Shown here: piece after piece, positions 35,873 to 48,860 of the stretch | How the letters are laid out: each line of letters starts with the position of its first letter | Numbering within the stretch: position 1 is the stretch's first letter | Assembly: GCA_003820635.1 (NCBI GenBank) | Contig: RPOS01000015.1 | Location: 1 to 64,000 of the forward strand | Reading direction: 5' to 3' | Source: Verrucomicrobiaceae bacterium | GTDB lineage: Bacteria; Verrucomicrobiota; Verrucomicrobiae; Verrucomicrobiales; Akkermansiaceae | Length of the DNA: 64,000 bases | Made by a program: the position numbers and the translations under genes | Notes under the pieces: model-generated | The model's input: only the letters and a program-made list of their open reading frames with translations | Databases searched by the model: none | What the model was told of the DNA's origin: nothing

Positions 35873-37564
35873 ATGAGCGATTCGCCGCCCACCGCCGCCT
35901 TCGTGGCTCCGGCTCCTGCCGACCTCGCCCCGATGTTTCCAGGTTATGAGATCGGCCCATTGATCGCCACCGGCGGCATGGGCGCGGTCTATCAGGCCGT
36001 CCAGCGATCTCTGGAGCGGACGGTGGCCCTCAAGATCCTGCCGCATGAGTTCAGCGCGGATGCCGCGTTTTGCGCGGGTTTCGAGGCCGAGGCCAAGGCG
36101 ATGGCGCGCCTCAACCATCCCAATCTCATCGGGGTTTACGACTTTGGCGAGGCCGCGGGCATGCTCTACATCATCATGGAGTATGTTCCCGGAAAATCGC
36201 TTTTCCACTCCGCCCACGGCATCGCCATCGACCCGGCGGAAGTCATCCGGCTGATCAGCGGCATTTGCAGTGGTCTCGCCCACGCCCACGGCAACGGCAT
36301 CATCCACCGCGACATCAAGCCCTCCAACATCCTGCTGGATCCCAGTGCCAATCCCAAGATCGGCGACTTCGGGCTCGCCCGGCCCGCCGACCATCAGATT
36401 CAGGAGGGTGAGGAAATTTTCGGCACTCCCCACTACACCGCGCCGGAAGTCATCAGCACCCCGGGTCATGTGGACCACCGGGCGGATATTTTTTCCGTCG
36501 GTGTGATGCTGCACGAGTTGCTCACCGGCCGCCTGCCTGCGGATGACCGCCGGTCGGCATCGGTCATTGCGCACTGCGATCCGCGCTTCGATGCGATCAT
36601 CCGCCGGGCCACGGATCCCATTCCGGATCACCGTTATGCGAGTGCTTTGGAGATCGCCAATGAGCTCCAAACCATCGCCACCACATCCGGTCCAAAGGTC
36701 TTGCGGACGGCTCCGGTGCCCGCCACAGCGGGGGCGGGTTCTCGCAAGGGCAAGGCCCGCCGGCAGGACCGGAAGTCCTCCGCTGTGCCCGTTATCATCA
36801 TTTTTCTGGCCGCCGTCACGCTTGCCGTCTTCGCCTACAGGCACCACCTCAAGCAAAAGCTCGCACGTCAGAGCGCCGCGCAAGCATCCGTCAGCGTGGT
36901 CGTGGAACCTCCACCGGCACCTGCGCTACCACCTGCGCCACCACCTGCGCCGGAAGAACCAGTTCCGCCGCCCGTCGTTTTCGAACCGGATCCCACTCCG
37001 CTTCCGGGGCCAGAACCCTCCGCCGAGCCGCTTGCCCCCGAGCCACCGTCTCCGGCAGCGGAGCCTAAGTTCGATGTTCCCGGCTTCCTCTCGCGTGCCC
37101 GCAAGGTGATGCGGGCCCGCGCCGAGCCCGCCGTCCGCAAACAAAACGCGGCCATTGAGGACAACCTCGAAGCCATGGAGCGGAATCTCAAACGTGCCCT
37201 GCGCAAACAAGGTCTCAAACCCAGGGAACAAGCCGTCGGAGCCCTGGTTGAGCAGTTGACCGAAGAATGCAAAAGCCAGGACAGCCGCATTCCCGCAATC
37301 TTGCCCGCAGCCCTGACGGTCGTGCCGGGTTTTCAGGCGGTGCATGCCGAGTTTCTCGAAAAGCAGCAGGCATTGGAAAGCTCGCTTGCCAGCGAGTTGT
37401 CCCAATATTCCGCGACCTACCTCCTCGGGATCGAAAAACAAATCGAACGCCTCAAGCCAACTGACGATCCCGCCGCCATCGGACTGCTCGAGCAGGAGCT
37501 CCAAAGCGTTCGCGGGGATGAAGGATATTTCACCGGCCTGATGCTCGCGCCGGATTCCGAGTAG
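35873..37564 (+). CDS. Hanks-type serine/threonine protein kinase, membrane-anchored
   Basis: This 563-residue protein starts at the ATG at 35873. The kinase domain spans about 20-265 with all catalytic features: glycine loop ATGGMGAVY, ATP Lys 54 (VALKIL), catalytic loop HRDIKPSNILL (Asp 147), DFG (165), and activation segment GTPHYTAPEV. A single membrane helix follows (about 304-322), then a Pro-rich spacer (345-400) and a C-terminal helical periplasmic domain without PASTA repeats. It should phosphorylate cytoplasmic targets. In contrast to the kinase-like gene at 23.3 kb, every catalytic residue is present. No phosphatase is adjacent. Confidence 0.92.
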   Translation: MSDSPPTAAFVAPAPADLAPMFPGYEIGPLIATGGMGAVYQAVQRSLERTVALKILPHEFSADAAFCAGFEAEAKAMARLNHPNLIGVYDFGEAAGMLYIIMEYVPGKSLFHSAHGIAIDPAEVIRLISGICSGLAHAHGNGIIHRDIKPSNILLDPSANPKIGDFGLARPADHQIQEGEEIFGTPHYTAPEVISTPGHVDHRADIFSVGVMLHELLTGRLPADDRRSASVIAHCDPRFDAIIRRATDPIPDHRYASALEIANELQTIATTSGPKVLRTAPVPATAGAGSRKGKARRQDRKSSAVPVIIIFLAAVTLAVFAYRHHLKQKLARQSAAQASVSVVVEPPPAPALPPAPPPAPEEPVPPPVVFEPDPTPLPGPEPSAEPLAPEPPSPAAEPKFDVPGFLSRARKVMRARAEPAVRKQNAAIEDNLEAMERNLKRALRKQGLKPREQAVGALVEQLTEECKSQDSRIPAILPAALTVVPGFQAVHAEFLEKQQALESSLASELSQYSATYLLGIEKQIERLKPTDDPAAIGLLEQELQSVRGDEGYFTGLMLAPDSE

Positions 37565-37636
37565 GGAAATTCCCTGTGACACGTTCCCCGGCACACTTCC
37601 GCTGGCGGAGCGGCGTTTCGCATTTAGAGTCCCCGC

Positions 37637-43336
<5,700 letters not shown>

Positions 43337-43388
43337 CTCCGGGTGGCGCGGGAGTTGCGCCCGTGATGCGCTCTGATAGCGTGTGCCC

Positions 43389-44168
43389 ATGCGCCGCATC
43401 GATCTCAACGCCGATCTCGGGGAAGGAGGCTCGCAGGATGCCGCACTGATTGCGCTGGCAAGCTCCGCAAACATCGCCTGCGGCGGCCATGCCGGTGATG
43501 AATCGACGATGCGCGCGGCCATCGACGCCTGCCATGCCGCAGGGGTGGCCATCGGCGCGCATCCCGGCTACGAGGACCGCGCGCATTTCGGCCGCCGGCC
43601 GCTCCAACTCGCACCCGCCGCAGTGACGGACATGGTGGCGCGGCAGGTTGGGCGGCTCGCGCAAATGACGCCGCTACAGCATGTGAAACCGCATGGCGCG
43701 CTTTACACCCAGGCGGATCGCGATCCGGCGTTGGCGGCCGCCGTGGCCGAGGGGGTGGCGGGCGTGGCTCCCGCCTGCCTGTTTTACGTGCCGCCGGGCG
43801 GGGAGCTGGCAGCCGCAGGTGCGGGCGCGGGTTTGCATGTGCGGGCGGAGGGTTTCGCGGACCGCCGCTACGCGGTAAACGGCAGTCTGGTGCCGCGCGG
43901 CGAGGCGGGCGCGGTGATCGCGGATGCCGGCACGGCCGTTGCACAGGCTTTGCAGATCGCCTGCGAAGGGCGGGTGCGCACGGTGGCGGGAAACTGGTGC
44001 GCGCTGCCGGCGGAAACCCTCTGCGTGCATGGCGACGGCGCGCATGTGCTGGAAATCCTGCGCGCCGTGCGGCAGGCATTGATGGATGCTGGATTCGAGA
44101 TCCGCGCCCCTGGGGCTCACAAGCCCTTGGCAATGTCATCCGCCAGGCGCGAGAGCAGCCGCGATTGA
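43389..44168 (+). CDS. pxpA: 5-oxoprolinase subunit A (LamB/YcsF family)
   Basis: This 259-residue protein from the ATG at 43389 matches the LamB/YcsF family: IDLNADLGEGG start, NIACGGHAGDESTMRAAI, IGAHPGYEDRAHFGRR, HVKPHGALYTQADRDPALAAAV and CVHGDGAHVL. With PxpB and PxpC it makes ATP-dependent 5-oxoprolinase, which recycles pyroglutamate. Neither partner gene is in the window, so the complex must be completed from elsewhere. The 3' end overlaps the opposing pqiC gene by 52 bp and the last twenty residues look atypical, so the C-terminus may have been extended by loss of an earlier stop. Confidence 0.88.
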   Translation: MRRIDLNADLGEGGSQDAALIALASSANIACGGHAGDESTMRAAIDACHAAGVAIGAHPGYEDRAHFGRRPLQLAPAAVTDMVARQVGRLAQMTPLQHVKPHGALYTQADRDPALAAAVAEGVAGVAPACLFYVPPGGELAAAGAGAGLHVRAEGFADRRYAVNGSLVPRGEAGAVIADAGTAVAQALQIACEGRVRTVAGNWCALPAETLCVHGDGAHVLEILRAVRQALMDAGFEIRAPGAHKPLAMSSARRESSRD

Positions 44169-44668
44169 GCGGCGACGAGCGAGGCATAGCCGTCCGAGGC
44201 GAGCGGCTCGCGGTCCACGAAGGTGCGCGAGGCTTTCAATTTCCGGTCCGGCAGCGAGTAGGCGCGCCAGCCGGCCTCGATGACCGCATGGCCGTCGGCC
44301 GCGCCGTGGAACTGGCGGATGTCCAGCGTGACCTGGTAGCGGATGCCCTCGTCGCCCTGCCACGGATAGACGCGGACGTTGCCGGTGTGCATGCGGCGGC
44401 CGAGGTTGGCGGCGGTGATGCGGGCGACGGAAGCTGATAGATCGCCGGCCCAGCGGTGGTCTTCGGCCAGGGCCAGCTGGTTTTCGTTTTCGGCGAGCAC
44501 GAGGTTCGGGCGATCGATGTATTCCGCGAGGCTGACCGGGCCGACGCCGATGCCCGCGCCGCCGCCGGAGGGCGCGGGGCCGTCGGCGGTGAGGACGTAG
44601 AACGCTCTCGATCCCGCGCAACCGGCGAGCAACAGGATGGCTGATAGAAGATGGAGTGCCCGAATCAT
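44117..44668 (-). CDS. pqiC: PqiC-like outer-membrane lipoprotein
   Basis: This 183-residue protein starts at the ATG at 44668 (or the TTG at 44689, which overlaps the pqiB stop). The lipobox is in MIRALHLLSAILLLAGC. The mature protein begins SRAFYVLTADGP, typical of the PqiC/YmbA auxiliary lipoproteins, then IGVGPVSLAEYIDRPNLV and RWAGDLSASVARITAANL. In E. coli PqiC helps PqiB form a lipid-transport bridge across the periplasm. It is the last gene of the pqi operon and converges with pxpA. Confidence 0.85.
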   Translation of the reverse strand: MIRALHLLSAILLLAGCAGSRAFYVLTADGPAPSGGGAGIGVGPVSLAEYIDRPNLVLAENENQLALAEDHRWAGDLSASVARITAANLGRRMHTGNVRVYPWQGDEGIRYQVTLDIRQFHGAADGHAVIEAGWRAYSLPDRKLKASRTFVDREPLASDGYASLVAAQSRLLSRLADDIAKGL

Positions 44669-44685
44669 GGTGGTGGGAAAAAATT

Positions 44686-46353
44686 TCAATGCGGGGCCTT
44701 GGGTTTCGGGTTGCCGGAGGACTCGCGGCCGAAGAGCAGCGAGTTGGGTTTTTCATCGATGGTGGTGGCCACGGATTTGAGCGAGCGCAGCGAGGCGCGG
44801 AGTTCGTCGAGCGTGCGCAGCAGGTCGCCCTGCACGGCACCGTCCGGGCCGACGCTGGCGACGGACTTTTGCAGCTCGTCGAGCGATTTGCGCAGCTCGG
44901 CAGGCAGGCCGCGGAAGTCCGGATCGTCGAGCGTTTTGCGCGCGGCGGCGGCGGTGGCCTCGATTTCCTTGAGCGTGGCGCGGGACTCGGCGATGGTGAT
45001 CTTGGTCTCCTCGGCGGCGGCGGAGATTTCCTCCAACGTCTTGTCGAGCGGGAGTGCCTGGAGTTTGTCGAGAATGGCGGTGATTTTCGCCTCCAGCTGC
45101 ACGAAACCGGAGGAAATCGTCGGAATGGTGTGGAGCTCGCCTTCTTTTTCCATCTGTGCCGGGGCGGCATCCTCATAGTAGTCGAGGTCCACGTAGAGGG
45201 CACCGGTGATGAGGCTGGCGGTCTTGAGCGAGGCGCGCAGTCCATGACTCACCGCTTCCTTGATGAACTCGGAATCCGCAGCCGTCATCTTGCGCACGGA
45301 TTCCGGGCGCATCAGGCAGGGATCGATTTCGATGAGCACCGGAATCCGCGGGTCCTCGGCGGCGGGCATCAGGTCGAAGGAAATTTCCGCGACGCGGCCA
45401 ATGGTGATGCCGCGGAACTCGACGGGTGCTTTTTCGGCAAGGCCGCGCACGGTCTGGTCGAACAGCAGCAGGAATTTCAACGTGGGATTGAAGGTGGATT
45501 TGCGCGCTGTGTCCTCATCGCGGAACAGCGGAAATTCCATGCCATCCACCGCAGGCTTGCCGGGTTGTTCACCCGCAGTCACGCCGAAGGAAACGCCGCC
45601 GGAGACCATCGCTTGGAACGAGGGCGTGCGGAGCTTGAAACCATCGGCCCCGGCGCTGATGTCGATGCCGCTGGTGTTCCAGAAGCGGGTGTTTTCGGTG
45701 ACCAGGCCGCTGTATTCCTCCTCGATGAAGGCGTTGTAAGTGACTTTCTGCCCGTCCCCGGCGAGTTCGCGGCCCTCGATGCGCCCGACTTCAAAGCCGC
45801 GGAAATAAATCGGCGCGCCGATCATCAGCGATCCGGCCTGCTCGGCGGTGAGGATCAGGCGGCGGCCGGGCACGCTGCGGTTGGTGGCGGGCGGCGTTTC
45901 GCGGCCTTTGAAATAGTTGTGTTTCTTGGCATCCGGCGGGCCGGGATCGAGCTCGATGTAGGCGCCGGTGATGAGGGTTTCGGCCCCGGAAAACTCGGTG
46001 ACGGACAGCCGCGGCTTCACCACCCAGAAGCGGGTGCCGCGCCGCAGCAGGCCCTCCGAGTCCGCATCGAGCTCCAGATAGACCAGCACCGATTTCAAAT
46101 CATCGGCCAGTTTCACATCCTTGACGATACCCACCTTCACCGAGCGGCAGCGGACCTCGGTGGTGCCGGCGGAAATGCCGTTGGCGGTCTCGAAGCGGAC
46201 ACGCGCCTCGGGGCCCTGCGCTGAGAAATTCCGGTAGAGCAGCCAGGCACCTACCAGCAGCGCGATGATGGGCACGACCCACACGATGTTCCACCGTTGG
46301 GCACGGCGGACCACGGGCGTGGCGGCAGGTGGTGGGCTTGGATTGTTGCTCAA
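44686..46353 (-). CDS. pqiB: PqiB-like MCE-domain lipid transport protein
   Basis: About 555 residues. One N-terminal membrane anchor (WNIVWVVPIIALLVGAWLL, near 22-40) is followed by three MCE domains: RFETANGISAGTTEVRCRSV, GAPIYFRGFEVGRIEGREL and APVEFRGITIGRVAEISFDL. A C-terminal coiled coil (390-540) could form the channel needle. Conserved MCE features (G-x-V/I-K-D-V) are present. It starts at the TTG at 46353, overlapping the upstream PqiA stop as TTGA; no ATG fits. It probably bridges inner and outer membranes to carry lipid. Confidence 0.9.
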   Translation of the reverse strand: MSNNPSPPPAATPVVRRAQRWNIVWVVPIIALLVGAWLLYRNFSAQGPEARVRFETANGISAGTTEVRCRSVKVGIVKDVKLADDLKSVLVYLELDADSEGLLRRGTRFWVVKPRLSVTEFSGAETLITGAYIELDPGPPDAKKHNYFKGRETPPATNRSVPGRRLILTAEQAGSLMIGAPIYFRGFEVGRIEGRELAGDGQKVTYNAFIEEEYSGLVTENTRFWNTSGIDISAGADGFKLRTPSFQAMVSGGVSFGVTAGEQPGKPAVDGMEFPLFRDEDTARKSTFNPTLKFLLLFDQTVRGLAEKAPVEFRGITIGRVAEISFDLMPAAEDPRIPVLIEIDPCLMRPESVRKMTAADSEFIKEAVSHGLRASLKTASLITGALYVDLDYYEDAAPAQMEKEGELHTIPTISSGFVQLEAKITAILDKLQALPLDKTLEEISAAAEETKITIAESRATLKEIEATAAAARKTLDDPDFRGLPAELRKSLDELQKSVASVGPDGAVQGDLLRTLDELRASLRSLKSVATTIDEKPNSLLFGRESSGNPKPKAPH

Positions 46354-47006
46354 GACTCTATCGTGGTTGGACTGGCGGGTGCCGCCTCGGTGTTCATTTC
46401 GTCGAGCCGGTCCCACAGCAGGCGCGGCTCGAAGCGCATCGCCGCGAACATGGTAAGCACGACCACGCCGGCGAATGCAAGCGCTCCCGGCCCGGGGGTG
46501 ACCGCCATGTAGTTGCCGAGTTGCACCACCGAGACCATGATGCCGACCACGAAGATGTCGATCATCGACCAGCGGCCGAGCAGCTCGGTAACCAGGTAAA
46601 CCCGGCCGAGAGCTTCTGGCGACGGATGCATCTTGCCGCTGGCCGCCGCGCACAGCCAGCTCAGCGCGGCGATCCTGAGGAACGGAATCAGGATGGAGGC
46701 GGTGAAAATCACGATGGCGATCGGGTAGGCACCGGTTTCCCAAAAGGTCATCATGCCGCCGATGATCGTGTGGTGCGTGACCACGCCGATCTCCACAGTC
46801 GTCATGATCGGCAGCAGGTGGGACGGGATGTAGAGCGCGCCGGCGGCGATCATCAGCGCGACCGTGCCCTCCAGGCTGGCCGGCTTGCGCAGGTGAAGGC
46901 TGGTGCCGCAGCGCGGGCAGTGCCCGAGCGCCACCGGCGAGACCTTGCCGCAAGTGCGGCAGCAGGCCAGCCCGCGGTCGGCGGCTTTTGGAAATGGCGC
47001 GCTCAT
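46350..47006 (-). CDS. pqiA: PqiA-like integral membrane protein, second half
   Basis: This 218-residue protein from the ATG at 47006 has a zinc-ribbon-like N-terminus (CCRTCGKVSP...CPRCGTSL) followed by four membrane helices. It matches the second PqiA domain (PSHLLPIMTTVEIG, FWETGAYPIAIVIFTASILIPFLRI). The start overlaps the previous gene's stop as ATGA. E. coli PqiA has both halves in one protein; here they are two genes. It anchors PqiB in the inner membrane. Confidence 0.88.
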   Translation of the reverse strand: MSAPFPKAADRGLACCRTCGKVSPVALGHCPRCGTSLHLRKPASLEGTVALMIAAGALYIPSHLLPIMTTVEIGVVTHHTIIGGMMTFWETGAYPIAIVIFTASILIPFLRIAALSWLCAAASGKMHPSPEALGRVYLVTELLGRWSMIDIFVVGIMVSVVQLGNYMAVTPGPGALAFAGVVVLTMFAAMRFEPRLLWDRLDEMNTEAAPASPTTIES

Positions 47007-47668
47007 CGTTGCGCCACCTCCAGCCTGTCCCAGAGTTCTTCGCGGTCGATGCCGGCCACTGCGGCGGCCATGCACAGCATCACGCCGGCAAAGGCCCAGA
47101 AGCCGATGCCGAAATGCACGTCCGCCACCTTTGCCAGCTTGAGCAGGCTGACCAGCACGCCTAACAGGAAAACCTCCACCATGTTCCAGGGCTCGCTGAG
47201 ATACATCCACTTGGCCGCAGTGAAGGCTCCCGGCGCCATGCGGCCGAACATCAGCGGCAGGCAGACATAGATCATCCCGCCGGCCAGCAGCAGCGGTGTG
47301 ACGATGGTGAACAGGATGATCGACACGCCCAGAATCGGCGCGTTCTCATCGATGAGTGCGGTGGCCGCGCCGGTGAGGGTGAGGTTGCGCCGCATCATGG
47401 CCGCATCCATCGTCAGGAACGGAAACATGTGCACCAGCACCATCATCAGCAGGGCCGCCAGCGAGAATGCCGAGGCGCGCGCCAGCGAGGCCGGCCGGTT
47501 CTGATAGAGCAGCGCGCCGCAGCGGATGCAGCGCGCGGCGGTGCCTTCTTCGACGGGAAACGATTGATGCAGTGTGTCGCAGAAATGGCAGGCCGAGTAG
47601 TGCGGTCCGCCGGGCGGCCTGGGCCACGAGAGCATCGCCCGCCAGGTTTTGGAAAAGCCTTTTTTCAT
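47003..47668 (-). CDS. pqiA: PqiA-like integral membrane protein, first half
   Basis: This 221-residue protein with a zinc-ribbon-like segment (CHFCDTLH...CIRCGALL) and four membrane helices corresponds to the first PqiA domain (FPFLTMD, then GVSIILFTIVTPLLLAGGM). Its ATG overlaps the upstream FAH-family gene stop (ATGA). With the second half it would rebuild an entire PqiA. The two halves share about the same layout, as expected for an ancient duplication. Confidence 0.87.
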   Translation of the reverse strand: MKKGFSKTWRAMLSWPRPPGGPHYSACHFCDTLHQSFPVEEGTAARCIRCGALLYQNRPASLARASAFSLAALLMMVLVHMFPFLTMDAAMMRRNLTLTGAATALIDENAPILGVSIILFTIVTPLLLAGGMIYVCLPLMFGRMAPGAFTAAKWMYLSEPWNMVEVFLLGVLVSLLKLAKVADVHFGIGFWAFAGVMLCMAAAVAGIDREELWDRLEVAQR

Positions 47669-48525
47669 GGTTCACGCGTCGCCACCACCCGCTGCGCCAG
47701 CTCGCCGAGGCCTTCGACGCCGCATTCCACGAAATCCCCGGCCTGCAGGTAGCGCGGCGGAGACATGCCCATCGCCACACCGCCCGGCGTGCCGGTGGCC
47801 ACCACATCCCCGGGAAGCAATGTCATGAAGCGGCTGATGTAACTCACCAGCTGCCGCACGGAAAACATCATGTCACCCGTCCAGCTGTTCTGGCGCAGCT
47901 CGCCGTTCACACGGCACCACAGGCGCAGCTTCTGGGAATCGGTGATTTCATCCGCAGTGGTCAGCCACGGGCCCATCGGCGCGAAGCTGTCCGCGCTTTT
48001 GCCCTTGGTCCACTGGCCGCCCATTTCCTTTTGGAAGGCGCGCTCGGAAAAGTCGCAGAAGGTCGCGTAGCCTGCCACGTGATCGAGCGCCTCGATCTCT
48101 TTCACATAAGTCGCCGTTTTGCCGATCACCACCGCGAGTTCCACCTCGTAGTCGAGCTTCATCGCGCCGCGCGGGATGACCACGTCATCGAAGGGGCCGC
48201 TCCACGCGCTGGTGGCCTTCATGAAAAGCGTCGGCTCGGTGGGAATGCCCTCGCCGAGTTCCTTGGCGTGGTCGAGGTAGTTCTTGCCCACGCAGACGAG
48301 TTTGGACGGGCGGTTCACTGGCGGGCCGAGCCGCGTGCGCGGGTCCACCACGCCGCCGCCCGGGCAGCCGTCCGCCACCCACTCGGCCAGCGCCTCCAGC
48401 CCGCCGGAGGCGAAAAACCCCTCGTCGTAGTCATGAAACTCGCCGCTCGCGTCCAACCTGCGGCCATCCGCCAGCTGCACGCCCGGCTCCTCGCGTCCCT
48501 CGTCACCGAATCGGATCAATTTCAT
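47665..48525 (-). CDS. Fumarylacetoacetate hydrolase (FAH) family protein
   Basis: This 286-residue enzyme is of the FAH superfamily. Catalytic and metal motifs: CVGKNYLDHAKELGEG, then KLDYEVELAVVIGK (metal-binding Glu residues), the Asp-containing SFAPMGPWLTTADEI, and GDVVATGTPGGVAMGM. These enzymes hydrolyse C-C bonds of 1,3-diketones or act on 2-keto-3-deoxy acids, for example 2,4-diketo-3-deoxy-L-fuconate hydrolase. It heads the pqi operon by overlap, though nothing links its chemistry to lipid transport. The substrate is unknown. Confidence 0.88.
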   Translation of the reverse strand: MKLIRFGDEGREEPGVQLADGRRLDASGEFHDYDEGFFASGGLEALAEWVADGCPGGGVVDPRTRLGPPVNRPSKLVCVGKNYLDHAKELGEGIPTEPTLFMKATSAWSGPFDDVVIPRGAMKLDYEVELAVVIGKTATYVKEIEALDHVAGYATFCDFSERAFQKEMGGQWTKGKSADSFAPMGPWLTTADEITDSQKLRLWCRVNGELRQNSWTGDMMFSVRQLVSYISRFMTLLPGDVVATGTPGGVAMGMSPPRYLQAGDFVECGVEGLGELAQRVVATREP

Positions 48526-48860
48526 TGCGGTGTCCCATAGCTGATTCAGAGGCGTTCCGGAATTGGAAAAATCCCGGACCTAAAGACCGCGGGGTGCGGC
48601 AAAATAGAAGCGGCCCGACCGATCATCCCCCAAGGAAAACCCAATAACCCGGGAGGCATCTCAGTCGGACCGCCTTGTCTTGCGACGCGCGGAACCTGTG
48701 CCATGCCATACCCGTCCGCAAGGCTTTTATTTGCAAAATCTCCTTGTCGCCCGGCGGCCTCTGGTTCAATAAAAATGCTATGGCAGTTAGGCTGGCGCAG
48801 GGCGTTTTCCCCTGCAATCGTCCCGCCAAGCCCCAGTTTCACCCCAACCTTTTTTGAATC
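48526..48860. other. Divergent intergenic region, FAH gene / TPR lipoprotein gene
   Basis: About 335 bp with no supportable gene. It must hold the promoters for both directions. A TTGTCG ... AATAAAA pair near 48745-48775 could be a plus-strand promoter, but the spacing is not ideal and it is a weak guess. Confidence 0.35.
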
